Shown here piece by piece: positions 8,611 to 16,432 of a DNA stretch of 64,000 nucleotides. Under the pieces are notes generated by a model. That model was not told the origin of the DNA and did not search any database. It worked only from the letters and a program-made list of their open reading frames with translations. How positions within the stretch are numbered: the first letter of the stretch is position 1; every line of letters starts with the position of its first letter. The translations under genes and the position numbers were made by a program. The DNA comes from Ga0077527 sp964433345 (GTDB lineage Bacteria; Pseudomonadota; Gammaproteobacteria; Burkholderiales; SG8-41), in contig CAYSQJ010000004.1 in assembly GCA_964433345.1 (NCBI GenBank), positions 306,636-370,635 of the forward strand. The letters run 5' to 3'.

Positions 8611-8631
8611 GGCGGTTTCCGGGTGGCTGGA

Positions 8632-9618
8632 TCAGGTTTTCAGGCCCTTGGCGCGCTCGGTGCGGATGATCAGCAACTTGGCGAAGGCGAGGACGATGAA
8701 GGTGATGACAAACAGCAGCAGGCCCAATGCGAACAGCGTCGCCAGGTGGAAGTCGGCGGCTTCACCGAATTCGTTGGCCAGCGTAGACGCGATCGATGAA
8801 CCGGGGGAGAACAGGGAGGCGCTGATGCGCTGAGAGTTGCCGATGACGAAGGTCACCGCCATCGTTTCGCCGAGCGCGCGGCCGAGGCCCAGCATGATGC
8901 CGCCGATGACGCCCTGCTGGGTGTAGGGCAATACGATGTGACGCACGACCTCCCAGGTCGTGCAGCCGATGCCGTAGGCCGATTCGCGCAGGATTGGCGG
9001 CACGATCTCGAACACGTCACGCATCACCGCGGCGATGAAGGGCAGGATCATGAAAGCCAGGATCAGCCCCGCGGCGAGAATGCCGATGCCGTTCATGGCG
9101 CCGCCGAACAGCGGGGCGATGATCGGCATCTGCCCCAGCGTTGATTGCAGCGCCGGCTGTCCATATTCGGCGAACAGCGGAGCGAACACGAACAGGCCGA
9201 ACATGCCATAAATGATCGAAGGCACCGCGGCGAGCAGCTCGATCGCAGTGCCCAGCGGACGACGCAGCCAGAGCGGGCAGGTTTCGGTCAGGAACAGCGC
9301 GATGCCGAAGCTGAGCGGGACGGCGATCAGGATCGCGATGGTCGCGCTGGACAACGTCCCGAATATCGCGATGGCCGCGCCGAACTCTTCATTGATGATG
9401 TCCCACTCGACGCGCCACAGGAATTCGACACCGAATTTCTTGAATGCGGGCCACGCCACCATGGCGAGGGAGACCAGGATGCCGATCAGTGCCACCAGCA
9501 CGACCAGCGAGAAACTGAGAGTGAGCTTGTGAAATATGAAATCCTGGAAGCGCTGTTTGCGGACAGTAGCCAAGCGCTTCTGGTCACGCATTCCGCTATC
9601 CGCGGATGAGCTGTTCAT
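8632..9618 (-). CDS. pstC: Phosphate ABC transporter permease PstC
   Basis: The second membrane subunit of the phosphate importer. Six helices are visible, starting KLTLSFSLVVLVALIGILVS, with the EAA loop LRESAYGIGCTTWEVVRHIV and GLGRALGETMAVTFVIGN. The start is uncertain: ATG 9618 (MNSSSADSG) has GGGGG about six bases upstream and gives 328 residues, the usual size; an in-frame ATG at 9696 would add 26 residues but has a poorer ribosome site. A terminator lies between it and pstS. Confidence 0.93.
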   Translation of the reverse strand: MNSSSADSGMRDQKRLATVRKQRFQDFIFHKLTLSFSLVVLVALIGILVSLAMVAWPAFKKFGVEFLWRVEWDIINEEFGAAIAIFGTLSSATIAILIAVPLSFGIALFLTETCPLWLRRPLGTAIELLAAVPSIIYGMFGLFVFAPLFAEYGQPALQSTLGQMPIIAPLFGGAMNGIGILAAGLILAFMILPFIAAVMRDVFEIVPPILRESAYGIGCTTWEVVRHIVLPYTQQGVIGGIMLGLGRALGETMAVTFVIGNSQRISASLFSPGSSIASTLANEFGEAADFHLATLFALGLLLFVITFIVLAFAKLLIIRTERAKGLKT

Positions 9619-9747
9619 GAATCCCCCACTTTGATTCCCCATGACTTCCGGACTTTTCCGGTCAAGTATACCGCTGCCCGAAGGTGAAGTATTCATGCTC
9701 GTTCCAGGATATGCATCAGTTCATTGCCGGGAAAAACGTGGTTCCGA

Positions 9748-9781
9748 AAAAAACATGGAGTGTCCGCGGACACTCCATGTC
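9748..9781 (-). terminator. Intercistronic terminator between pstS and pstC
   Basis: A perfect 28-bp palindrome at 9754-9781 (ACATGGAGTGTCCG and its complement) is followed, on the minus strand, by a run of T. It directly follows the pstS stop, so it should stop most transcripts after pstS and let a minority enter pstCAB, which fits the excess of binding protein over permease needed. The palindrome could also be an operator, but the T-run favours termination. Confidence 0.8.
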
Positions 9782-9795
9782 TAAGTGAGACACGC

Positions 9796-10821
9796 TCAGC
9801 GCGCGATCTGGGTCCAGACTTTCTCGACGATCGCCTTGGTCAGCACGTCCGGCAGCGGGACGTAGTCGAGCTCCAGCGCCATCTGCTTGCCGTTCTTGAA
9901 TGCCCAGTCGAAGAACTTGAGGGCTTCCTGGGCGTTGGCCTTGTCCACCGGCTGTTTGTACATCAGCACGAAGGTCGCGCCGGAGATCGGCCAGGCATCC
10001 GCGCCTTTCTGGTTGACCAGCGACAGGCCCATGCCCGGCACGCTGAACCAGTCGGCGCTGGCAGCCGCCGCGGCGAAGGTCTTGTCGTCGGGGCTGACGA
10101 ACTTGCCGTCACGGTTGCGCAGCTGCAGGTAAGGGATCTTGTTGCGCTTGGCGTAGGCGTATTCGACATAGCCGATTGAGCCCTTGACGCGGCTGACGTT
10201 GGCGGCGACGCCTTCGTTGCCCTTGCCGCCGACCGAGGTTGCCGCCGGCCATTTCACCGCAGCACCCTTGCCGACCTTTTCTTTCCAGGCCGGGCTGACT
10301 TCGGTCAGGTAGTCGGTGAAGATGAAGGTGGTGCCCGAGCCGTCGGAGCGATGCACGACGGTGATGGTCTGGTCGGGCAGCTTCTTGCCGGGATTCAGCG
10401 CGGCGAGCTTGGGATCATTCCATTTCTGGATCGTGCCCATGAACATCTCGGCCAGCACTTCACCGGTCACTTTCAGTTCGCTGGACTTGAAGCCCTCGAG
10501 GTTGATCACCGGGACCACGCCGCCAAGCACGGTCGGGAACTGCACCATGCCGTCCTTGTCGAGGTCGGCGCCGCCCAGGGGCGCATCGGTGCCGCCGAAG
10601 GTCACGGTTTTGGCGCGGATCTGGCGGATGCCGCCGGAGGAGCCGATCGACTGGTAGTTGAGGCCCACGCCGGTGGCTTTTTTGTAGGCTTCGGCCCACT
10701 TGGCGTAAATCGGGTAGGGGAAGGTGGCGCCGGCGCCGGTGATGTCCGCAGCCTGAGCCGCAGTGACCATCGCCAGGGCGGAAGCCGCGGCGACAGCGAA
10801 TTTCTGAATAACGGATTTCAT
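9796..10821 (-). CDS. pstS: Phosphate-binding protein PstS
   Basis: Periplasmic receptor that hands phosphate to PstAC. The 341-residue product has a signal peptide (MKSVIQKFAVAAASALAMVT, cleavage after AQA), then DITGAGATFPYPIYAKW, the phosphate loop IGSSGGIRQI, FGGTDAPL and HRSDGSGTTFIFTDYL, which hold the Ser/Thr, Asp and Arg ligands. The ATG at 10821 is chosen because GAGGAAG lies seven bases upstream; an upstream frame extension to 10872 lacks one. It heads the operon and has a Pho-box-like promoter. Confidence 0.96.
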   Translation of the reverse strand: MKSVIQKFAVAAASALAMVTAAQAADITGAGATFPYPIYAKWAEAYKKATGVGLNYQSIGSSGGIRQIRAKTVTFGGTDAPLGGADLDKDGMVQFPTVLGGVVPVINLEGFKSSELKVTGEVLAEMFMGTIQKWNDPKLAALNPGKKLPDQTITVVHRSDGSGTTFIFTDYLTEVSPAWKEKVGKGAAVKWPAATSVGGKGNEGVAANVSRVKGSIGYVEYAYAKRNKIPYLQLRNRDGKFVSPDDKTFAAAAASADWFSVPGMGLSLVNQKGADAWPISGATFVLMYKQPVDKANAQEALKFFDWAFKNGKQMALELDYVPLPDVLTKAIVEKVWTQIAR

Positions 10822-10902
10822 GAGTTCTTCCTCGGTAATTATTGATGCCGGTTGATGAATTGCAGGGTTCAACGAACTGCAGGGGTTTCAACAAGCAGCG
10901 CT

Positions 10903-10936
10903 ACTGTACCCGTCGAATATTGCAGTTGAATGACAT
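10903..10936 (-). promoter_or_regulatory. Pho box and promoter of the pst operon
   Basis: On the minus strand 10936-10919 reads ATGTCAT-TCAA-CTGCAAT, matching the two 7-mers of the PhoB consensus CTGTCAT at 6 of 7 and 5 of 7 with the required 4-bp spacer. A -10-like TACAGT (10908-10903) follows exactly 10 bp later, the geometry of PhoB-activated promoters where the second half-site replaces the -35. Predicted transcription starts about 75 bp before pstS. Confidence 0.7.
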
Positions 10937-10946
10937 CACTGAAATA

Positions 10947-10976
10947 CAAAAGTAGTAATAAAAACAAATACTTATA
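10947..10976 (-). repeat. AT-rich 30-bp element, copy 2
   Basis: Minus-strand core TATAAGTATTTG, then TTTTTATTACTAC and TTTTG. It lies upstream of the Pho box and downstream of the acr3 stop. Confidence 0.8.
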
Positions 10977-11023
10977 AATAACGTGGTGTTTACGGTGATT
11001 GCGAGGGACGGTCGGCGGGCCGC

Positions 11024-12037
11024 TCAGGCGGACGCGGAGCGGCGGGCGTTGATCATCGCGACCAGGCTCAGCATCACCGGCACTTCGACGAGCACGCCGA
11101 CCACAGTGGCCAGCGCCGCGCCGGAGTTCATGCCGAACAGGGATATCGCCACGGCCACGGCCAGTTCAAAAAAATTCGATGTCCCGATCAGGCAGGCCGG
11201 ACCGGCGATGGCGTCCGGCAGTTGCAGGCGGCGCGCCAGCCACCAGCCGAGGAAAAAAATGCCGTAAGTCTGCAGCACCAGCGGCACTGCGATCATGGCG
11301 ATGATCAGCGGACGGTCGATCAGCGTTCCGGCCTGGAAGCCGAACAGCAGCAGCACCGTGCCGAGCAGGCCGGCCATCGCCCCCGGCTTGAGGCGGCTCA
11401 GGAACTCGCCGACGGCGGCAGGCGAGCGCCGCGCCAGGATGCTTCGGGTCACGATGCCGGCAAGCAGCGGCAGCGCGACGTAGAGCAGGGTGGACAGCAG
11501 CAGCGTGGACCAGGGCACGACGATGTCGGTGACCCCGAGCAGCAGTGCGGCGATCGGCGCGAAGGCGAAAATCATGATGACGTCGTTGACGGCGACCTGC
11601 ACCAGCGTATAGGCAGGATCCCCACGGACCAGCTGGCTCCACACGAAAACCATGGCCGTGCAGGGCGCCACGCCGAGCAGGATCATGCCGGCAATGTATT
11701 CACCGGCCGATTGCGGATCGACCCAGGGCGCGAACAGGTATTCGAAGAACAGCACCGCCAGCGCCGCCATCGTGAACGGCTTGATCAGCCAGTTGATCAG
11801 CAGTGTCAGCGCCAGGCCGCGCGGCTGGCGATGTACCTGCCTGACGGCGCTCCAGTCGATCTGGATCATCATCGGGTAGATCATCAGCCAGATCAGCGCC
11901 GCGACGACGAGGTTGACATGGGCATATTCGTAGCCGGCAACGGCTGCGAAGAATCCCGGCGCCACCGTGCCGAGCGCGACTCCGGCGGCCATCGCAGCGC
12001 CGACCCACAGGGTCAGCAAACGCTCGAAGTTTCCCAT
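11024..12037 (-). CDS. acr3: ACR3-family arsenite efflux transporter
   Basis: Exports arsenite across the inner membrane by proton exchange. The 337-residue protein has about ten membrane helices and belongs to the Acr3/BASS fold, not to ArsB. The essential Cys of the fourth helix is in GVAPCTAMVFVWS, and the family stretch IWLMIYPMMIQIDW is near residue 50. It is the last gene of the arsenic operon, 6 bp after arsC, whose product supplies its substrate. Confidence 0.94.
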   Translation of the reverse strand: MGNFERLLTLWVGAAMAAGVALGTVAPGFFAAVAGYEYAHVNLVVAALIWLMIYPMMIQIDWSAVRQVHRQPRGLALTLLINWLIKPFTMAALAVLFFEYLFAPWVDPQSAGEYIAGMILLGVAPCTAMVFVWSQLVRGDPAYTLVQVAVNDVIMIFAFAPIAALLLGVTDIVVPWSTLLLSTLLYVALPLLAGIVTRSILARRSPAAVGEFLSRLKPGAMAGLLGTVLLLFGFQAGTLIDRPLIIAMIAVPLVLQTYGIFFLGWWLARRLQLPDAIAGPACLIGTSNFFELAVAVAISLFGMNSGAALATVVGVLVEVPVMLSLVAMINARRSASA

Positions 12038-12043
12038 TGCGGA

Positions 12044-12544
12044 TCAGGCGCCGGTCTTGCCGATGTCCGCGAGTTCCCGCTGCAGGGCCAGCCGGTCCAG
12101 TTTCTCCAGCGGCAGGCTCAGGAATATCGAGATGCGCCGGTTGAGGATGTGATAGGCCTCGGCAAAGGCACGCTGGCGCCGTTCATCGTCGCCCTGCACC
12201 GGCACCGGGTCCTCGACGCCCCAGTGCGCCGTGATCGGCTGTCCAGGCCAAACCGGACAGGTCTCGCCGGCGGCCTTGTCGCAGACGGTGATCACGAAAT
12301 CCATTTTCGGTGCTTCAGGCCGCGCGAACTCGGCCCAGTCCTTGGCGCGAAGCTGCCGCGTATCGACGTTGTTGCGGCGGAGATAGGCCAGCGCATCGGG
12401 ATTGGGTTCCGGTGCCGGGTGGCTGCCGGCGCTGTACGCGGCAAAGCGGCTGCGGCCGAGCTGGTTGAGAATGGCTTCGGCCATCAGGCTGCGGGCCGAA
12501 TTGGCGGTGCACAGGAACAGTATGTTGAATACGCGTTCGCTCAT
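12044..12544 (-). CDS. arsC: Arsenate reductase, LMW-phosphatase type
   Basis: Reduces arsenate to arsenite. The 166-residue product has the phosphatase P-loop CTANSARS near residue 12 (Cys-X5-Arg), and the redox Cys pair in VITVCDKAAGETCPVWPG, the arrangement of thioredoxin-coupled pI258-type ArsC. The DP acid follows in HWGVEDPV. The C-terminal ~25 residues (FLSLPLEKLDRLALQRELAD) are an added helix. It lies 59 bp after arsR and 6 bp before acr3. Confidence 0.93.
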   Translation of the reverse strand: MSERVFNILFLCTANSARSLMAEAILNQLGRSRFAAYSAGSHPAPEPNPDALAYLRRNNVDTRQLRAKDWAEFARPEAPKMDFVITVCDKAAGETCPVWPGQPITAHWGVEDPVPVQGDDERRQRAFAEAYHILNRRISIFLSLPLEKLDRLALQRELADIGKTGA

Positions 12545-12603
12545 GGTCGTGTTTCCCCTCGGGGTGAATTATCGCAGCCGTGCCTTATGTTTTTGCCGGG
12601 CCG

Positions 12604-12987
12604 TCATTGCGGACGCACGGTGTCCGCATGCGCTTGTTCATCTGATTCCAGACAGGCAATCGCCGGCATGCCGGCGCAGGGTTCGCCCCCGCAGCAGTTG
12701 GCGGTCAGGAATTCGAGCAGTTCGCGCATCGCGCCGAGGCTTGCGCGGTAGCGCAGGAAACGGCCTTCGCGCTGCAGCGTGACCAGTCCGCAGCCGTGCA
12801 GAGCACGCAGATGGAAGGACAGGGCATTGGCCGGGATGCGCAGCGCGTCGCCGATCTGGCCCGCATGCATGCCGGCGGGACCGGCACCGACCAGCGCGCG
12901 GAATATGCGCAGGCGCGAGGGCTGTGCGAGCGCCGACAGCACGCCCAGCGCATGTGTCTCGCCGGCCGGCTGGAAACGGTCGTTCAT
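12604..12987 (-). CDS. arsR: ArsR-family arsenic-responsive repressor
   Basis: A 127-residue winged-helix repressor that should release the operon on binding As(III). The HTH region is HAGQIGDALRIPANALSFHLRALHGCGLV, followed by a wing QREGRFLRYRAS. Instead of the classic Cys pair in the recognition helix, the likely metal site is C-terminal, NCCGGEPC near residue 100, as in AfArsR-like repressors. Its ATG overlaps the arsJ stop (ATGA). It sits in the middle of the operon, so regulation would act on the promoter upstream of gapdh. Confidence 0.92.
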   Translation of the reverse strand: MNDRFQPAGETHALGVLSALAQPSRLRIFRALVGAGPAGMHAGQIGDALRIPANALSFHLRALHGCGLVTLQREGRFLRYRASLGAMRELLEFLTANCCGGEPCAGMPAIACLESDEQAHADTVRPQ

Positions 12988-14225
12988 GCGCGCACACCCG
13001 CAGTCGCCGGCACACCGTTCGGCAGCCGCAGGGTGATCAGCCAGCAGGCGAGCAGCATCAGTGCCGAGCCGAGCAGTGTGCAGCCGAGCCCGCCCCACTG
13101 GTAGAGCAGCCCGGACAGCAGTGTGCCGCCGAAACGCCCTGCTGCATTGGCGGCATAGTAGAAGCCCACATCTTCGGCGGCTTTTTCCGATCCGGCATAG
13201 GCCAGCACCAGGTAGCTGTGCACCGAAGAGTTCACGGCAAACACGAAACCGAACACGGCAAGCCCGCCAACCACGATCCATTGCAGCTGCGGCAGTTCGA
13301 GATAGACCGCGGCGGCCAGCGCCGCGGGGATCAGTGCCAGCGCGGCAGACCATGTTCTTGCCGCCGGCACTTCGTGGCTCAGGCCGTCGCTGCTGCGCCG
13401 TACCAGCCGCGGCGCGATGGCCTGCACCAGTCCGTAACCGATGGTCCAGGCGGCGAGGAAGCCGCCGACCATGGTGAAAGTCCAGCCCGCCGAATAGAGG
13501 AACACCGGTACGCCGACGACGAACCAGACATCACGCGCGCCGAACAGGAAAATGCGCGCAGCCGCCAGCGCGTTGATGCCCGGATTTTTCGCGAACAGTT
13601 CCTTCGCCGACTTCGAGGCGCGGCTTTTGCCGATCATCGGCGGCAGGGACAGCAGCACGCCCAGCAGCACCAGTCCGAGCAGCCCTGCCATGACCCACAG
13701 GGAGCCGCGAAAGCCGAGCAGTTCCAGCATCAGGCCGCCGAGGAAAAAGCCGAAACCCTTCATTGCGTTCTTGCTGCCGGTGAACCAGGCCACCCACTTG
13801 AAGAGTTGTCCCGATTCGCGATTGTCGACCTGCTCCGAGGTGACCTTGATCGCGGACTTGCTGGCAGTCTTGGTCAGGTCCTTGGCCACACCGCAGATGC
13901 CCTGTGCCACCAGCACCCAGGCCACGGACAGCGCTGCTGTCCATTCCGGGTTGAGCAGCGAGAGCAGCAGGAAACCGATGATCTGCGTGACCAGGCCCAC
14001 CATCAGCATCCGCGCAATGCCGAAGCGCGTCGCCAGCCAGCCGCCGATGAGGTTGGCGACCACGCCGGCGGCTTCGTAGAGCAGGAACAGGAAGGCCAGC
14101 GTGAAGGGGGTGTAGCCAAGGCGGTAGAAGTGCAGCAGCACCAGCATGCGCAGGGCGCCGTCGGTCAGTGTGAAACCCCAGTACGCGGCGGTGACGATGG
14201 CGTAGTTGCGCACGGCGTGTTGCAT
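12984..14225 (-). CDS. arsJ: Organoarsenical efflux MFS transporter ArsJ
   Basis: Exports 1-arseno-3-phosphoglycerate, which then breaks down to arsenate outside the cell. The 413-residue product has twelve predicted helices and begins YAIVTAAYWGFTLTDGALRM, typical of ArsJ. The long central cytoplasmic loop holds MIGKSRASKSAKELF. Its pairing with a dedicated GAPDH immediately upstream (1-bp gap) is diagnostic of this pathway. It overlaps arsR by 4 bp. Confidence 0.93.
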   Translation of the reverse strand: MQHAVRNYAIVTAAYWGFTLTDGALRMLVLLHFYRLGYTPFTLAFLFLLYEAAGVVANLIGGWLATRFGIARMLMVGLVTQIIGFLLLSLLNPEWTAALSVAWVLVAQGICGVAKDLTKTASKSAIKVTSEQVDNRESGQLFKWVAWFTGSKNAMKGFGFFLGGLMLELLGFRGSLWVMAGLLGLVLLGVLLSLPPMIGKSRASKSAKELFAKNPGINALAAARIFLFGARDVWFVVGVPVFLYSAGWTFTMVGGFLAAWTIGYGLVQAIAPRLVRRSSDGLSHEVPAARTWSAALALIPAALAAAVYLELPQLQWIVVGGLAVFGFVFAVNSSVHSYLVLAYAGSEKAAEDVGFYYAANAAGRFGGTLLSGLLYQWGGLGCTLLGSALMLLACWLITLRLPNGVPATAGVRA

Positions 14226-14226
14226 T

Positions 14227-15270
14227 TCAGATGCCCGCGGCTTTCATGTGGCAGGCGAGGTCGACCATGCGGCAGGCGTAGCCCATTTCGTTGTCGTACC
14301 AGGCATAGACCTTGAGCAGCGTGCCGTCGGTGACCATCGTCGACGGCGCATCGACGATGCTGCTGCGGGTGTCGCGCGCGTAGTCGGCGCTGACCAGCGG
14401 CCGGGTTTCGTAGCCGAGTATGCCGGCGAGGGGGCCTTTTGCCGCGGCGGCGAACAGCGCGTTGACTTCTTCCGCGGTTGTGGCGCGCTGCAGTTCGAAA
14501 ACACAATCGGTGAGCGAGGCATTCAGCACCGGCGCGCGTACTGCATGACCGTTCAGCTTGCCCTTGAGTTCGGGATAGATCAGCGCGATCGCGGTGGCGC
14601 TGCCGGTCGTCGTCGGCGCGAGGCTCAGCATCGCGCTGCGCGCGCGGCGCAGGTCCTTGTGCGGGGCATCCACGACCAGGTTGGTATTGGTCGGGTCGTG
14701 GATGGTGGTGATCTGGCCGTGGCGGATGCCGAGGCTGTCGTGCACGACCTTCACCACCGGCGCCAGGCAGTTGGTGGTGCAGGATGCCGCGGTGACGATG
14801 CGGTCGCGCACGGGATCGTAGTGTTGATGGTTGATGCCGACGACGATGTTGAGTATGCCGCCGGTCTTGACCGGAGCGGCGACGATGACCCGCTTGGCGC
14901 CGCGTCGCAGATGGCCTTCGAGGGTTTCCGGGCTGAGGAATTTGCCGGTGCATTCGAGCACGAGGTCGACGCCGAGCTCACCCCAGGGTATTTCGGCAGC
15001 GCTGGCATGCGAGCTGAAGGACAGCTGGCGGTCGTCGATGCGGATGCCCTGTTCGTCCGTCGCGGTGATGTCGGCGCGCCATTTGCCCTGCGTGCTGTCG
15101 AAGGCAAGCAGGTGGGCGGTGGCGGCGGCGCCGCCCTTGATTTCATTGAGATGCACCACTTCCAGGCGGTTGCCGGCCCGGGGATCGTCGACGGGCCGTT
15201 CCGCCGCGCCCATGGCGGCGCGTAAAGCGAGGCGCCCGATCCTGCCCATGCCGTTGATGCCGACCTTCAT
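14227..15270 (-). CDS. gapdh: ArsJ-associated glyceraldehyde-3-phosphate dehydrogenase
   Basis: Uses arsenate in place of phosphate to make 1-arseno-3-phosphoglycerate, the ArsJ substrate. The 347-residue protein has the NAD loop VGINGMGRIGRLALRA at the N-terminus and the catalytic Cys in AASCTTNCLAPV near residue 165, then HDPTNTN and a C-terminal YDNEMGYACRMVDLA. An insertion MGAAERPVDDPRAGNR near residue 20 is typical of the arsenic-linked form and separates it from glycolytic Gap. It is the first gene of the operon; an ArsR-type operator lies just upstream. Confidence 0.92.
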   Translation of the reverse strand: MKVGINGMGRIGRLALRAAMGAAERPVDDPRAGNRLEVVHLNEIKGGAAATAHLLAFDSTQGKWRADITATDEQGIRIDDRQLSFSSHASAAEIPWGELGVDLVLECTGKFLSPETLEGHLRRGAKRVIVAAPVKTGGILNIVVGINHQHYDPVRDRIVTAASCTTNCLAPVVKVVHDSLGIRHGQITTIHDPTNTNLVVDAPHKDLRRARSAMLSLAPTTTGSATAIALIYPELKGKLNGHAVRAPVLNASLTDCVFELQRATTAEEVNALFAAAAKGPLAGILGYETRPLVSADYARDTRSSIVDAPSTMVTDGTLLKVYAWYDNEMGYACRMVDLACHMKAAGI

Positions 15271-15295
15271 GCCTGATGCCCTTTCGTCGAGGATG

Positions 15296-15318
15296 CTTCA
15301 ATTTCAATTGAATTATTG
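15296..15318 (-). promoter_or_regulatory. Candidate ArsR operator upstream of the ars operon
   Basis: AT-rich dyad containing TTCAATTGAA (15303-15312) with a further TTCAAT and ATTATTG on either side, 26-48 bp before the first gene's ATG. It is the only clear dyad in the divergent spacer between gapdh and dapA. The role is inferred from position. Confidence 0.5.
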
Positions 15319-15502
15319 CGCGACTATAGGGATCGAATGTGACAGGATTGAGTCAGCTTCCGGCTGCTCCGAACGGAATCGGTCTGCCACTGTCCCTCAT
15401 CAGTCAGGCGCCGGGCGCGCAAATCGCCGGCCTGCGCAGGTATCCGGGCACGGCAGGCTTCGGGTACAATAGCCGGATTGTTTATCGCGGTTGGATTTCT
15501 TA

Positions 15503-16432
15503 ATGAAAATCAATGGGTTGGCAGGGGTTCGCGGCAGCCTGGTGGCGATCGTTACGCCGATGGCGGATGACGGCGCCCTTGATCTGGCGGCATTCCGGTC
15601 GCTGATCGACTGGCATATCGCCGAAGGCACCGACGGCATCGTCGTGGTGGGTACCACCGGTGAGTCTCCCACCGTCGACTTCGACGAGCACCGGCTGCTG
15701 ATCGAAACAGCCGTGCAGCATGTTGCGGGACGGGTGCCGGTGATCGCCGGCACCGGCGCGAATTCGACGAAGGAAGCCATCGAGCTGTCGCAGTACGCGA
15801 AGAACGCGGGCGCGGACATGAGCCTGTCGGTGGTGCCGTATTACAACAAGCCGACCCAGGAAGGCCTCTACCGTCATTTCCGCGCGATCGCCGAGGCGGT
15901 GGACATTTCGCAGATTCTCTACAACGTGCCGGGCCGCACCGTTGCCGATCTCGGCAACGATACCGTGCTGCGGCTTGCCGAAGTGCCGGGCATCGTCGGC
16001 ATCAAGGACGCCACCGGCAATCTCGAGCGCGGCACCGACCTGCTGCGCCGCCGGCCGGCGGGATTCTCCGTCTACAGCGGCGACGACGCCACCGGCGTCG
16101 CACTGATGCTGCTCGGCTGCGAAGGCGTGATCTCGGTGACCACCAATGTCGCGCCGCGGCTGATGCACGAGATGTGCGTGGCCGCGCTGGGCGGCGATGC
16201 GCGGCAGGCAGTGGCGATCAACAACCGGCTGCTCGGCCTGCATCGCCATCTGTTCTGCGAAGCGAATCCGATTCCGGTCAAATGGGCCGTGCAGCAGCTG
16301 GGGCTGATCGGCGGCGGCATCCGCCTGCCGCTGACGCCGCTGGCACCGCAATTTCATGAACAGGTACGCGAGGCCATGCAGCAGGCCGGCGCAGTGAAGG
16401 TAACGGAGGGCAGGCAGCATGCAGTGGCATAA
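15503..16432 (+). CDS. dapA: 4-hydroxy-tetrahydrodipicolinate synthase
   Basis: Condenses pyruvate with aspartate semialdehyde in lysine and diaminopimelate synthesis. The 309-residue TIM barrel has substrate loop GTTGESPT, catalytic Tyr in VVPYYNKPTQEGLY and Schiff-base Lys in IVGIKDATGN. Residue count is slightly above the usual 292 because of a C-terminal extension (AGAVKVTEGRQHAVA). ATG 15503 is favoured over an in-frame TTG at 15491. A -10-like TACAAT occurs at 15465-15470. The end overlaps bamC by 14 bp. Confidence 0.96.
   Translation: MKINGLAGVRGSLVAIVTPMADDGALDLAAFRSLIDWHIAEGTDGIVVVGTTGESPTVDFDEHRLLIETAVQHVAGRVPVIAGTGANSTKEAIELSQYAKNAGADMSLSVVPYYNKPTQEGLYRHFRAIAEAVDISQILYNVPGRTVADLGNDTVLRLAEVPGIVGIKDATGNLERGTDLLRRRPAGFSVYSGDDATGVALMLLGCEGVISVTTNVAPRLMHEMCVAALGGDARQAVAINNRLLGLHRHLFCEANPIPVKWAVQQLGLIGGGIRLPLTPLAPQFHEQVREAMQQAGAVKVTEGRQHAVA

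Noticed and set aside
9754..9781. 28-bp palindrome as a regulator-binding operator
   Set aside because: It directly follows the pstS stop and is followed by a T-run on the transcribed strand, which favours a terminator; an operator role is not excluded.
14227..15270. Glycolytic glyceraldehyde-3-phosphate dehydrogenase
   Set aside because: Adjacent arsJ, the arsenic operon context and the N-terminal insertion point to the arsenic-linked enzyme.
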